DNA from: Oscillospiraceae bacterium
Lineage (GTDB): Bacteria; Bacillota; Clostridia; Oscillospirales; Oscillospiraceae
Reading direction: 5' to 3'
NCBI GenBank assembly: GCA_017429325.1
Contig: JAFRPC010000049.1
Span: 1 to 63,990 of the forward strand
DNA: 63,990 nt
Of the stretch, positions 18,757 to 26,371 are shown piece by piece. The translations under genes and the position numbers were made by a program. How positions within the stretch are numbered: the stretch's first letter is position 1; every line of letters begins with the position of its first letter. Below the pieces are notes generated by a model. That model had not been told where the DNA came from. It searched no databases and saw only the letters and a list, made by a program, of their open reading frames with translations.

Positions 18757-20034
18757 CTATCCTCCTTTTTTAATGGGCACCCGAATCGTTGCAACGGTTC
18801 CCGCTCCGAGTTCAGAGCGAATCGTCAGGCTTCCGCCATGGTCCTCCAGGCGGGAGCGGACGTTTTGAATTCCGATGTGCGGTTTCCCAGCCGAGGGCGG
18901 GACGGTTGTGTCAAAGCCCGGGCCGTCATCCTGCACGGTGATCTCATAACAGTCTGTTTTCTTATCCGCAAAGATTCTCACAATTCCTCTGCCATCCGGC
19001 TTCATACGCACGCCGTGGCGCACCGCGTTTTCCACCAGAGGCTCCAGCGTCAGGGGCGGCAGGAAAAAGTCGGTACAGGTGATGTGATACTCCACCTGCA
19101 AGGCATCCTCGAAACGGGTCTGCTCCAGCTCCAGATACAGCTTCGCATGGGCGAGCTCCTTTTCAAACGGAACGGTCTTGTCCTCGGAGATCCCGGCCAG
19201 ATTGCTGCGCAGATACTGGGAAAACCTGGCGGTGGCCTGATTGGCTGCCTTCGGGTCGGTCAGGCAGAGGGCCTCGATGGTCTCCAACGTGTTATAGAGA
19301 AAGTGGGGCTTGATTTGCGAGAGCATGAGCTGCATCCGCTGCCGCTCCCGCTCCCTGCGAACCATCTCCTGCGCGCCCTGCAAATGGGGCCACAGGTAGT
19401 ACAGCGTACAGCAGCCTACAATGGCGATGGTCAGAAACGTGACCGGCTGTTCGGAGTATCCTACGATGTAGTCCATCCAAATGGAGATCAGAACGATGGG
19501 AACGATAGCAATCGGAATCCAAATCTCCTTGCCGTTTGTTTGGTGTGATTTGCGAGCACTGATCCAGACCAGGCCCGCAAGCAATATGAGGCTGATGACC
19601 AGACAGGTATTTGACAGTGGTCCGCCCTGATAGCGATTATTTTCAATGAAAAAAACGAGATGAGAAAACAGGGCGGTCAGGTAAAGTGCAGTGTTGAGTC
19701 CCACCAGCACCCAGCCCTGCCGGAAGTGGTGCTCCGGCTCCACCAAATAGTAGGGCAGCAGCAGGATGATGGGACGCAGAATGAAACCGGAAATCGACAG
19801 AACAGTCCGAAGCATGTCTCGCGGCGTACTGCCGGCGGCAATCAGGTTTTCCGTGTAGTTCTGCGCGATGAGCCCCAGGACAAGGGTCAGCAGCAGGCCG
19901 AATACCTGTTTTTGCCGTTTGCTGAAATAGGCGTCCACCGAGATTGCAAAAGCAAGCCCACCCACCTGAATCACAAGCGGTATCATCGCCATGAGCATAT
20001 AGGTGGCTTGTTGATCCAGGTGCAGGGAGAACAT
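18757..20034 (-). CDS. LytS-like membrane sensor histidine kinase
   Basis: 425 residues with AGGAGG upstream of ATG 20034. The N-terminal half (about 1-210) holds six or seven hydrophobic segments with no obvious extracellular ligand domain. The kinase part is of the His_kinase/LytS class: the phosphorylatable His lies in QIKPHFLYNTLE, the N-box is EPLVENAVRHG and the G-box is DDGPGFD followed by GIQNVRSRLE. It partners the response regulator encoded immediately downstream. Many such membrane sensors near peptide export genes detect peptides or membrane state, but the stimulus here is unknown. Confidence 0.9.
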   Translation of the reverse strand: MFSLHLDQQATYMLMAMIPLVIQVGGLAFAISVDAYFSKRQKQVFGLLLTLVLGLIAQNYTENLIAAGSTPRDMLRTVLSISGFILRPIILLLPYYLVEPEHHFRQGWVLVGLNTALYLTALFSHLVFFIENNRYQGGPLSNTCLVISLILLAGLVWISARKSHQTNGKEIWIPIAIVPIVLISIWMDYIVGYSEQPVTFLTIAIVGCCTLYYLWPHLQGAQEMVRRERERQRMQLMLSQIKPHFLYNTLETIEALCLTDPKAANQATARFSQYLRSNLAGISEDKTVPFEKELAHAKLYLELEQTRFEDALQVEYHITCTDFFLPPLTLEPLVENAVRHGVRMKPDGRGIVRIFADKKTDCYEITVQDDGPGFDTTVPPSAGKPHIGIQNVRSRLEDHGGSLTIRSELGAGTVATIRVPIKKGG

Positions 20035-20061
20035 GCCGCATCCCTCCTTTTTTGTTGTTAC

Positions 20062-20090
20062 AATATACCAGAAAACGGGTGAAAGTTCAA
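20062..20090 (-). promoter_or_regulatory. Sigma-A-type promoter for the histidine kinase operon
   Basis: Minus strand: -35 TTGAAC (20085-20090), 17-bp spacer, -10 TATATT (20062-20067). It has better -35 and spacing matches than the two SARP-element promoters, so it may be basal or constitutive. Confidence 0.7.
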
Positions 20091-20121
20091 GGTGTCCACA
20101 ATTTTTGTCGAAAAAACAAGA

Positions 20122-20159
20122 TTTGTCACACTATTGCACGCTTTGCGGTGTATTATAAT
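20122..20159 (+). promoter_or_regulatory. Promoter with SARP-type direct repeats upstream of NHLP exporter operon
   Basis: The 25 bp at 20122-20146 are identical to the reverse complement of 17877-17901 and contain TTGTCAC-ACTA-TTGCACG. A -10 box follows as TATTAT (20151-20156, the same 22-bp distance from TTGTCA as at the other site) or TATAAT (20154-20159). No consensus -35 lies at 17 bp. It probably controls 20214-25033. Confidence 0.78.
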
Positions 20160-20213
20160 AAGATGTATATTATATTGCGCGGGTTCTGTGCGTTTACGTA
20201 TAAGGAGAGCATC

Positions 20214-20636
20214 ATGGAGCAGAGAAAAAACAGTATATTCAGAAATCAGGCTGTCGAGAAGATTTCCCCCCCGGATCAGCTTTCGGATTATCTGCGGGTG
20301 ACCAATCCCGGCGTATGGGTGGTGCTGGCAGTGATCATCCTGCTGCTGATCGGACTGTTTGTCTGGTCCTGCATCGGGACGCTGGAAACTACCGCGGATG
20401 TGAAGGTCATTGTGGAGGATCACAAGGCGGAGATTCTCCTCCTTGATGGCAGCTCTGTGGAGGCTGGAATGCCCCTTCGGGTGGCCGGGCAGGAGGTGAA
20501 AATCGCCTCCGTTGAAACAGATAAATACGGCCGAACGCTGTGCTATGCGGAGCTGCTTTTGCCGGACGGAACCTATGACGGCGTGGTGGTCGTCCAGCAA
20601 ATACGTCCGATTTCTTTCCTGTTTGAAAGCAACTGA
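20214..20636 (+). CDS. Minimal HlyD-like NHLP-system secretion protein
   Basis: 140 residues from ATG 20214, preceded by AAGGAGAG. The start IFRNQAVEKISPPDQLSDYL, the following VTNPGVWVVL and one transmembrane helix (about residues 35-56) match the N-terminus of NHLP bacteriocin-system secretion (periplasmic adaptor-like) proteins. The usual long coiled-coil and lipoyl domains are missing; only about 80 extracytoplasmic residues remain. It is therefore far shorter than typical family members (about 250-400 residues), perhaps a reduced form suited to a single-membrane cell. It is the first gene of the exporter operon, ending 15 nt before the C39 transporter gene. Confidence 0.78.
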   Translation: MEQRKNSIFRNQAVEKISPPDQLSDYLRVTNPGVWVVLAVIILLLIGLFVWSCIGTLETTADVKVIVEDHKAEILLLDGSSVEAGMPLRVAGQEVKIASVETDKYGRTLCYAELLLPDGTYDGVVVVQQIRPISFLFESN

Positions 20637-20651
20637 TTCGAGGGATTTACT

Positions 20652-22829
20652 ATGGAAATCACAAAGAAAAAAGCTGCTCTAAAATCGGGCGTCGCGAAGG
20701 TCCCCATGGTGATGCAGCTGGAGGCGCTGGAATGCGGCGCGGCCTGCCTTGCCATGGTGCTGGCTTATTATGAAAAATGGATCCCGCTGGAGCAGGTGCG
20801 GGTGGACTGCGGCGTGAGCCGGGACGGCTCCAAGGCGAAGAATATCGTGCGTGCCGCAAGAAGCTACGGTCTTGCGGTGAACGCCTATCGCATGAGCCCG
20901 GAGGCGCTGCGGGAAAAGGCGAACTATCCCTGCATCATCCATTGGAACATGAACCACTTTGTTGTGCTGAATGGCTTCCGGGGCAGGTACGCTTATATCA
21001 ACGATCCGGCCCGAGGAGTCATGAAAATTTCCATGGAGGAGCTTGACAATTCCTTTACTGGCGTTGTTCTGCTTCTGGAGCCGGGCAGCAGCTTCACCCC
21101 CGGCGGGAAGCGGGAGAGCACCGTCGCCTTTGCAAAAAAGCGGCTGGTGGGCACCGGAGCGGCGGTGGTGTTCGTGGTGTTGACTACGATTATTACCTAT
21201 CTGTTTGGTATTGCCAATTCCGTCACCGCAAGAATCTTTCTGGACCGGCTGCTGACCGGCGTCAATCGGGACTTGCTGACGCCATTCCTGATTGTCCTGC
21301 TGGTACTTGCCGTCATCCAACTGATCGCCGCGTGGATTCGGGCAATCTATGCCTACAAGATCAACGGCAAGCTGGCCTTGGTGGGCAGCACGAGCTTTTT
21401 CTGGAAGGTTCTGCATCTGCCCATGGAGTTTTTCAGCCAGCGGCTGGCGGGAGATATTCAGCTCCGGCAGGACCAGAACGCTTATATTGCCGGAACGCTG
21501 GTCGGCACCTTCGGCCCGCTGATTCTGAACACCACCGTGATGGTGCTGTATCTGGTGCTGATGCTATCCCAGAGCATTCTTTTGAGCATCGTGGGGCTCG
21601 GCGTGCTGGCGCTGAATATGGTGCTGGCCCGGGTGATTTCCAACCGGCGCATTCATATTACCAGGCTGCAGCTGCGGGAGCAGGGCAGGCTGGAGGCCGC
21701 CACCGTCACCGGAATTGAGATGATCGAAACCATCCAGTCCAGCGGCTCGGAGCAGGGATATTTTCAAAAATGGGCAGGACACCAGGCGGCGGTCAACCGG
21801 CAGGAAATTCTGACGGAGCAGACCCATCAGCTGCTGGGCGGCATCCCCACCTTTTTGACCACGTTGGCGAACCACGCTGTGCTGGTGCTTGGCATCCTGC
21901 TCACCATGCAGGGCCGGTTTACTCTGGGTGGCGTGATGATGTTCCAGGGCTTCCTGTCCGCGTTTTTGTCTCCGGCCATACAGATGGTAAACGCAGGCCA
22001 GGCGCTGCAGGAGATGCGCACCCAGATGGAGCGGGTGGACGACGTGATGGAATACCCGGACGATCCGGGACTTGTCTCCAAAGCCGACGCCGACGCGCCC
22101 TTGGACAAGCTGCGGGGCAACGTGGAGCTGAAACATGTCACCTTCGGCTATTCCAAATTGGAGGAGCCGCTGATTTCCGATTTCTCCCTCTCCTTAAAAA
22201 CCGGCCAGCGGGTGGCCCTGGTGGGCGCCTCCGGCTGCGGCAAGTCCACCATCACCAAGCTGATCTCCGGCCTGTACCAACCCTGGAGCGGGGAGATCCT
22301 CTTTGACGGCAAGCCGCGCACGGCTTATCCCCGTGAGGTCATGACGGGCTCGGTTGCCGTGGTGGATCAGGAGATTGTTCTATTTGAAGACACGGTGGAA
22401 AACAACATCAAGCTGTGGGACAGCTCTATCCAGGACTTTGAAATGATCCTGGCCGCCCGGGACGCGCAGCTCCACGAGGACATCGTGCAAATGCCCAGCG
22501 GGTATCAGCACAGACTAACAAACGGTGGAAAGAATCTCTCCGGCGGTCAGCGGCAAAGGCTGGAAATTGCCCGTGTTCTGGCGCAGGACCCGACCATCAT
22601 CATCCTGGACGAGGCCACCTCCGCACTGGACGCCAAGACGGAATATGATGTGATCAACGCCATCCGGGATCGGGGTATCACCTGCATTGTGGTTGCGCAT
22701 CGCCTGTCCACCATCCGGGACTGCGACGAGATCATCGTCCTGGACCGGGGGCAGGTGGTGGAGCGGGGCACCCATGACGAGCTGATGGCCCGGGACGATG
22801 TGTACGCCTCTCTTGTGGCAAATGAATAG
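20652..22829 (+). CDS. NHLP-type C39 peptidase/ABC transporter (leader-cleaving exporter)
   Basis: 725 residues. The N-terminal C39 peptidase (about 10-150) has the catalytic Cys in LEALECGAACLAM, His in WNMNHFVVLNG and Asp in INDPARG, so it should be active. Six membrane helices (about 165-440) follow, then the ABC ATPase with Walker A GASGCGKST, signature LSGGQRQR, Walker B IIILDEATSALD and H-loop VVAHRLS. Such proteins cut leader peptides after Gly-Gly and export the remainder across the membrane. Candidate substrates are the two peptides with nearly identical L.ED.LD.V.GG motifs at 8829-9071 and 17510-17818. The partner transporter gene starts 11 nt downstream. Confidence 0.95.
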   Translation: MEITKKKAALKSGVAKVPMVMQLEALECGAACLAMVLAYYEKWIPLEQVRVDCGVSRDGSKAKNIVRAARSYGLAVNAYRMSPEALREKANYPCIIHWNMNHFVVLNGFRGRYAYINDPARGVMKISMEELDNSFTGVVLLLEPGSSFTPGGKRESTVAFAKKRLVGTGAAVVFVVLTTIITYLFGIANSVTARIFLDRLLTGVNRDLLTPFLIVLLVLAVIQLIAAWIRAIYAYKINGKLALVGSTSFFWKVLHLPMEFFSQRLAGDIQLRQDQNAYIAGTLVGTFGPLILNTTVMVLYLVLMLSQSILLSIVGLGVLALNMVLARVISNRRIHITRLQLREQGRLEAATVTGIEMIETIQSSGSEQGYFQKWAGHQAAVNRQEILTEQTHQLLGGIPTFLTTLANHAVLVLGILLTMQGRFTLGGVMMFQGFLSAFLSPAIQMVNAGQALQEMRTQMERVDDVMEYPDDPGLVSKADADAPLDKLRGNVELKHVTFGYSKLEEPLISDFSLSLKTGQRVALVGASGCGKSTITKLISGLYQPWSGEILFDGKPRTAYPREVMTGSVAVVDQEIVLFEDTVENNIKLWDSSIQDFEMILAARDAQLHEDIVQMPSGYQHRLTNGGKNLSGGQRQRLEIARVLAQDPTIIILDEATSALDAKTEYDVINAIRDRGITCIVVAHRLSTIRDCDEIIVLDRGQVVERGTHDELMARDDVYASLVANE

Positions 22830-22840
22830 GAGGTGTCGGG

Positions 22841-25033
22841 ATGGGTTGGTTCAGCAATCAAATTGAAGAGCGGCGCTCAACTGATCAACAGCTGCTCGAG
22901 GACTCCTTCGTCAAGGTTGCAGGAGTTGTACTTGGACAGCGCAGCGCCGAAAAAATCAGCGACGCTCGGATCGTCACAAAAAATGCCATCGACGAAATCC
23001 TGAAGGCTTATCACTACAGACCGGTGGAGCCGCCGGAGTCCCTACAGGACACAGAAGGGCAGTTGGATTACTGCCTGCGGCATTACGGCCTCATGCGCCG
23101 AACGGTGGAGCTGCTTGACGGCTGGTACAGGAACGCCTACGGCCCCATGCTGGGCTTTTGGGGCAAGGAAAAGCTGCCGGTTGCCCTGCTGCCGGGTCGC
23201 TTTCACGGATATTACTATACGAACCCGAAAACAAAGGAACGGGTCAGGCTGACCGGAAAAACTGCCGCTTCTCTGGACGCAGAAGCCTGGTGCTTCTACC
23301 GCCCCCTGCCCCTAAAGAAATTGGGGATGAAGGATTTGCTTCTCTATATGAAGCGGTGCGTCTCTTTGCGGGATATGGCTTCGATTGTCGGCGCGACGCT
23401 GGCAGTGACGCTGGTGGGCCTGCTGCTGCCGCGCCTGACCCGGGCGCTGACCGGCCCAGTGCTGCAAAGCGGCACGGCAAGCGCGCTGGCCGGGGCAGCT
23501 ATCTGCGTGCTGTGCGTGCTGATCGCCTCGCAGCTCTTAACGTCGGTCAAAGGGCTTGTCGTCAAGCGGCTGGAGGTCAAGACCAGCCTGGGCGTGCAGG
23601 CCTCCATGATGATGCGGCTGTTGTCGCTGCCCGCCAGCTTCTTCCGGGATTACAGCCCCGGCGAGCTGAAAAGCCGCGCCATGGGCGTGAGCACACTCTG
23701 CTCGCTGCTGATCGGGATTGTCATGTCCACGGGACTCAGCTCGATTTTCGCGCTGCTCTACCTGCCGCAGATTCTTCGTTTTGCGCCATCCTTGGCGCTG
23801 CCGTCGCTGGCTGCCACCGTACTGACCGTGATCGTCACCGCCGCCGCCACCTTCGTACAGGCGCGAATCAACCGCAAGCACTTGGAACATGAGGCCAAGG
23901 AAGCAGGTCTGCGCTACGCACTGCTCTCCGGCGTGCAGAAGATCAAGTTGGCCGGCGCGGAAAAGCGCGTTTTTGCCAAGTGGCTGGATCTATATGCCGA
24001 GGGTGCGGAGCTGGTCTACAACCCGCCCACGCTTGTAAAAGTCAGCAGCGTGCTCACCCTGGCCGTCAGCCTGCTGTCCAACGTCCTGCTGTATGGCCTT
24101 GCTGTGAAAAACAGCGTTGCGCCCGCGTCATGGTTTGCTTTCTCAGCGGCTTACGGTGCTCTCATGGGCGCGTTTACAGCCTTGGCGAACACCGCAGCCT
24201 CGGCTGCGAAAATCCAGCCCATTCTGGAAAACGCCGAGCCCATTTTATCGGCGGTGCCGGAGACCGGAGAGGGCAAGGAACTCGTCACCGCCCTCAGCGG
24301 CAGTGTGGAGCTGGACCATGTGTCCTTCCGGTACAGCAGCGACACGCCGTACATTTTGAAGGACCTCTCCCTGAAGATCCGTCCCGGCGACTATGTGGCC
24401 CTTGTGGGCAAAACCGGCTGCGGGAAATCCACCCTAATCCGCCTGCTTTTGGGCTTTGAGACCCCGGAGAGCGGCGCGGTGTATTACGACGGGAAGGATC
24501 TGCGGAGCTTAGACCCGGCCTCCGTGCGAAAGCACATCGGCACGGTCATGCAGGACGCCGGGCTGTTCCAGGGGGACATCTACTCCAACATTGCGATTTC
24601 AGCCCCGCAGTTGGGGCAGGCGGAGGCCTGGGAGGCCGCTGAGATCGCCGGGGCAGCCAATGACATCCGCTCCTTCCCCATGGGAATGCACACCCATGTG
24701 GCCGAGGGGCAGGGCGGCATTTCCGGCGGGCAGAAACAGCGGATTTTGATTGCCCGGGCGATTGCTCCGAAGCCGAAGCTCCTGATCTTCGACGAGGCAA
24801 CCTCGGCTCTGGACAATAAAACGCAAAAGCACATCTCCAAGGCTCTGGACGCCATGGATTGCACCCGCATCGTCATCGCCCACCGTCTGTCTACGATCAA
24901 AAACTGCAGCCGCATTCTGGTGCTTGACGGGGGCAAGATCATCGAGGAAGGAAGTTATAACGAGCTGATGAAACGTGACAGGTTTTTCGCCGATCTGGTT
25001 CGGCGACAGCAGCTCACAACAAACCAAGAATAA
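22841..25033 (+). CDS. NHLP-type ABC transporter, permease/ATPase partner subunit
   Basis: 730 residues with AGGAGGTG before ATG 22841. The N-terminal 190 residues contain the GYYYTNPKTKERVRLTGK and WCFYRPLPLKKLGMKDLL stretches typical of the second NHLP ATPase subunit. Six membrane helices follow, then an ATPase domain with Walker A GKTGCGKST, signature ISGGQKQR and Walker B LLIFDEATSALD. The protein is shorter than many family members because an N-terminal cyclic-nucleotide-like domain is absent. It probably forms a heterodimer with the C39 transporter encoded just upstream. It is the last clear gene of the exporter operon. Confidence 0.92.
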   Translation: MGWFSNQIEERRSTDQQLLEDSFVKVAGVVLGQRSAEKISDARIVTKNAIDEILKAYHYRPVEPPESLQDTEGQLDYCLRHYGLMRRTVELLDGWYRNAYGPMLGFWGKEKLPVALLPGRFHGYYYTNPKTKERVRLTGKTAASLDAEAWCFYRPLPLKKLGMKDLLLYMKRCVSLRDMASIVGATLAVTLVGLLLPRLTRALTGPVLQSGTASALAGAAICVLCVLIASQLLTSVKGLVVKRLEVKTSLGVQASMMMRLLSLPASFFRDYSPGELKSRAMGVSTLCSLLIGIVMSTGLSSIFALLYLPQILRFAPSLALPSLAATVLTVIVTAAATFVQARINRKHLEHEAKEAGLRYALLSGVQKIKLAGAEKRVFAKWLDLYAEGAELVYNPPTLVKVSSVLTLAVSLLSNVLLYGLAVKNSVAPASWFAFSAAYGALMGAFTALANTAASAAKIQPILENAEPILSAVPETGEGKELVTALSGSVELDHVSFRYSSDTPYILKDLSLKIRPGDYVALVGKTGCGKSTLIRLLLGFETPESGAVYYDGKDLRSLDPASVRKHIGTVMQDAGLFQGDIYSNIAISAPQLGQAEAWEAAEIAGAANDIRSFPMGMHTHVAEGQGGISGGQKQRILIARAIAPKPKLLIFDEATSALDNKTQKHISKALDAMDCTRIVIAHRLSTIKNCSRILVLDGGKIIEEGSYNELMKRDRFFADLVRRQQLTTNQE

Positions 25034-25178
25034 CGAAAACTTGAACAATATGGAGGATCAAACATGCTGAACATTCAAAAGATGCTCCATGATGCACACT
25101 GCCGAGATTGGCGCTGAAGCGAAGGATTGTCATCATCCGTTCCAATGCTTTTTGCTGGGGCGAATCTGAAAAGATCAT
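25014..25178 (-). CDS. Small ORF of unknown function, antisense to the transporter 3' end
   Basis: 54 codons from ATG 25178, preceded by AAAGGAG with 7-nt spacing. The protein starts MIFSDSPQQKALERMM and ends in a hydrophobic tail that is antisense to the end of the neighbouring transporter gene. I do not recognise it. The well-placed ribosome binding site favours a real start, while the tail suggests the original 3' end was replaced at a recombination junction. It may be a gene remnant. Confidence 0.3.
   Translation of the reverse strand: MIFSDSPQQKALERMMTILRFSANLGSVHHGASFECSACLILHIVQVFVILGLL
25063..25116 (+). CDS. Very short ORF (17 aa) after the exporter operon
   Basis: ATG 25063 has a good GGAGG (25051-25055) and encodes 17 residues, MLNIQKMLHDAHCRDWR, before TGA. 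The strong initiation signal with an early stop suggests either the truncated start of a lost gene or a tiny translated peptide. It overlaps the minus-strand small ORF, so both could be debris of a junction. Confidence 0.25.
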
Positions 25179-25202
25179 TGTCTTGCTCCTTTGTCTGTGA
25201 AA

Positions 25203-25243
25203 TAAAAAAAGAGCCAACCGTTTCTTTTCAAAACGATTGGCTC
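25203..25243 (-). terminator. Rho-independent terminator (minus direction)
   Basis: GAGCCAACCGTTT (25211-25223) and AAACGATTGGCTC (25231-25243) form a 13-bp stem with one mismatch. In the minus direction it is followed by seven T. It lies 5' of the small minus-strand ORF at 25014-25178, so it could attenuate that ORF. Confidence 0.7.
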
Positions 25244-25398
25244 CAAGGACAACAAAAATCGGCAGGTAGTACCACCCACTATCTGCCGTCCTTGTTCTGT
25301 ATTTGGTTGTTACTTGGGTTCGTATCTATCTTCAAAAGGGGAAAAGCCGTTTTTTCATCTACGAATTTGAAACTTTGAAAAACGGCCTTTGGGCAACA
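25244..25398. other. Non-coding stretch with two further inverted repeats
   Basis: CGGCAGGTAGT (25260-25270) pairs with ACTATCTGCCG (25278-25288) around the loop ACCACCC. GCCGTTTTT (25346-25354) pairs with AAAAACGGC (25378-25386). With the terminators on either side, this makes four hairpins in about 220 bp. No convincing protein gene is present. It could be a small structured RNA or accumulated terminators. Confidence 0.45.
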
Positions 25399-25399
25399 A

Positions 25400-25425
25400 A
25401 AAAGCCCGATAAAATCGGGCTTTTT
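25400..25425 (-). terminator. Terminator downstream of tRNA-Ala
   Basis: AAGCCCGAT and ATCGGGCTT (25402-25422) form a 9-bp stem with an AAA loop. T-runs flank it on both strands, so it can end the tRNA transcript. Confidence 0.85.
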
Positions 25426-25455
25426 GCCGGGTACATCTTTTTCGTACCCTTTTGA

Positions 25456-25531
25456 TGGTGGACCCAAGGGGGATCGAACCCCTGACCTCAAGATTGCGAA
25501 CCTTGCGCTCTCCCAGCTGAGCTATGGGCCC
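25456..25531 (-). tRNA. tRNA-Ala (anticodon CGC)
   Basis: The 76-nt minus-strand sequence folds as a cloverleaf. The acceptor stem is GGGCCCA/TGGGTCC, the D stem GCTC/GAGC, the anticodon stem CAAGG/TCTTG with loop TTCGCAA (anticodon CGC, reading GCG), and the T-arm AGGGG-TTCGATC-CCCCT. CCA is encoded in the DNA. Confidence 0.95.
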
Positions 25532-25542
25532 GTGCGCCATGT

Positions 25543-25571
25543 ACTATAACACAGTTCCAGCAAAAATGCAA
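25543..25571 (-). promoter_or_regulatory. Promoter of tRNA-Ala
   Basis: Minus strand: -35 TTGCAT (25566-25571), 17-bp spacer, -10 TATAGT (25543-25548), about 11 nt before the tRNA 5' end. Confidence 0.7.
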
Positions 25572-25594
25572 CTACAATTTTTGAAAAAGTACCA

Positions 25595-25623
25595 TTGAAT
25601 TCAAATATCTTCTGTGCTATGAT
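25595..25623 (+). promoter_or_regulatory. Promoter of the GNAT acetyltransferase gene
   Basis: -35 TTGAAT (25595-25600), 17-bp spacer, -10 TATGAT (25618-25623), located 33 nt before the start codon. Confidence 0.6.
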
Positions 25624-25655
25624 GAAGAAAACTTCGTCGAAAGAAGGCGAAAGCC

Positions 25656-26276
25656 ATGAATGACACCCAAAAACAGGTCCTGGCGGAGCTCTCCGCGATC
25701 CTGGTCCGGGAGCCTGTGCGCACGGAGCGGCTGCTGCTGCGGCCTTTTCGAGAAACGGACCTGCCGGAGCTCTTCGCCTATCTGTCCCAGGCCGAGCAGC
25801 GGCGTATGAGCGGCAATCCGAAAATCGAGACCCTGGAAGACGCCCGAGACGTACTGCAATTCTTTACGGACCCCTCGCATCCGCCCTACAGCTTTGCCCT
25901 GGAGCTCTTGTCGGAGCAGAAGGTCGTCGGCAACGTGTCCATCGGCTGCTATCCCTTCCTGGAATCCGACGAGCGAATGCGGGCGCTGCGCGGGGTCTCC
26001 CTGTCCTACGTGCTCAACGAGAACTACTGGCGGCGCGGCCTGATGAGCGAGGTCCTGCGGGAACTCTATGCGGTCCTGTTTGAAAAGGGGAAGCTTGAAT
26101 ACATCAACTCCGGCTATTTTGCATTCAATACGGCCTCCGCCGCTTTGCAGCAAAAGCTTGGCATGAAGCCCTGGATGGAGCATATCGTCGAGCGCGACGG
26201 GGAACAGATCCCCACGAAGGAGATGCTCCTTTGGAGAGCGGACTGGGAGGCCGGACAACAGGCGGCGAAACGATAA
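25656..26276 (+). CDS. GNAT-family N-acetyltransferase (RimJ/RimL-like)
   Basis: 206 residues, start ATG 25656 after AAGAAGGCG. The N-terminal pattern RTERLLLRPFRETDLPELFAY and the later SYVLNENYWRRGLMSEVLRE (acetyl-CoA-binding region of the GCN5 fold) are typical of RimJ/RimL-type acetyltransferases, which move acetyl groups from acetyl-CoA to N-termini or small molecules. The substrate cannot be inferred. It has its own promoter and is not obviously part of an operon. Confidence 0.85.
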   Translation: MNDTQKQVLAELSAILVREPVRTERLLLRPFRETDLPELFAYLSQAEQRRMSGNPKIETLEDARDVLQFFTDPSHPPYSFALELLSEQKVVGNVSIGCYPFLESDERMRALRGVSLSYVLNENYWRRGLMSEVLRELYAVLFEKGKLEYINSGYFAFNTASAALQQKLGMKPWMEHIVERDGEQIPTKEMLLWRADWEAGQQAAKR

Positions 26277-26371
26277 AAGCAAAGAAACTCACAGAAATAA
26301 AAAAACTTTTCATTTTTCTGCAACTCTTTTTCTTTTTTCTGCGTTCTTATTGATGAAGGGAGTGATAACCC

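Noticed and set aside
25203-25400. T-box riboswitch reading minus strand
   Set aside because: GGGTGGTACTACC resembles a T-box core, but there is too little room for a stem I/specifier loop and the downstream ORF is not an amino-acid gene.
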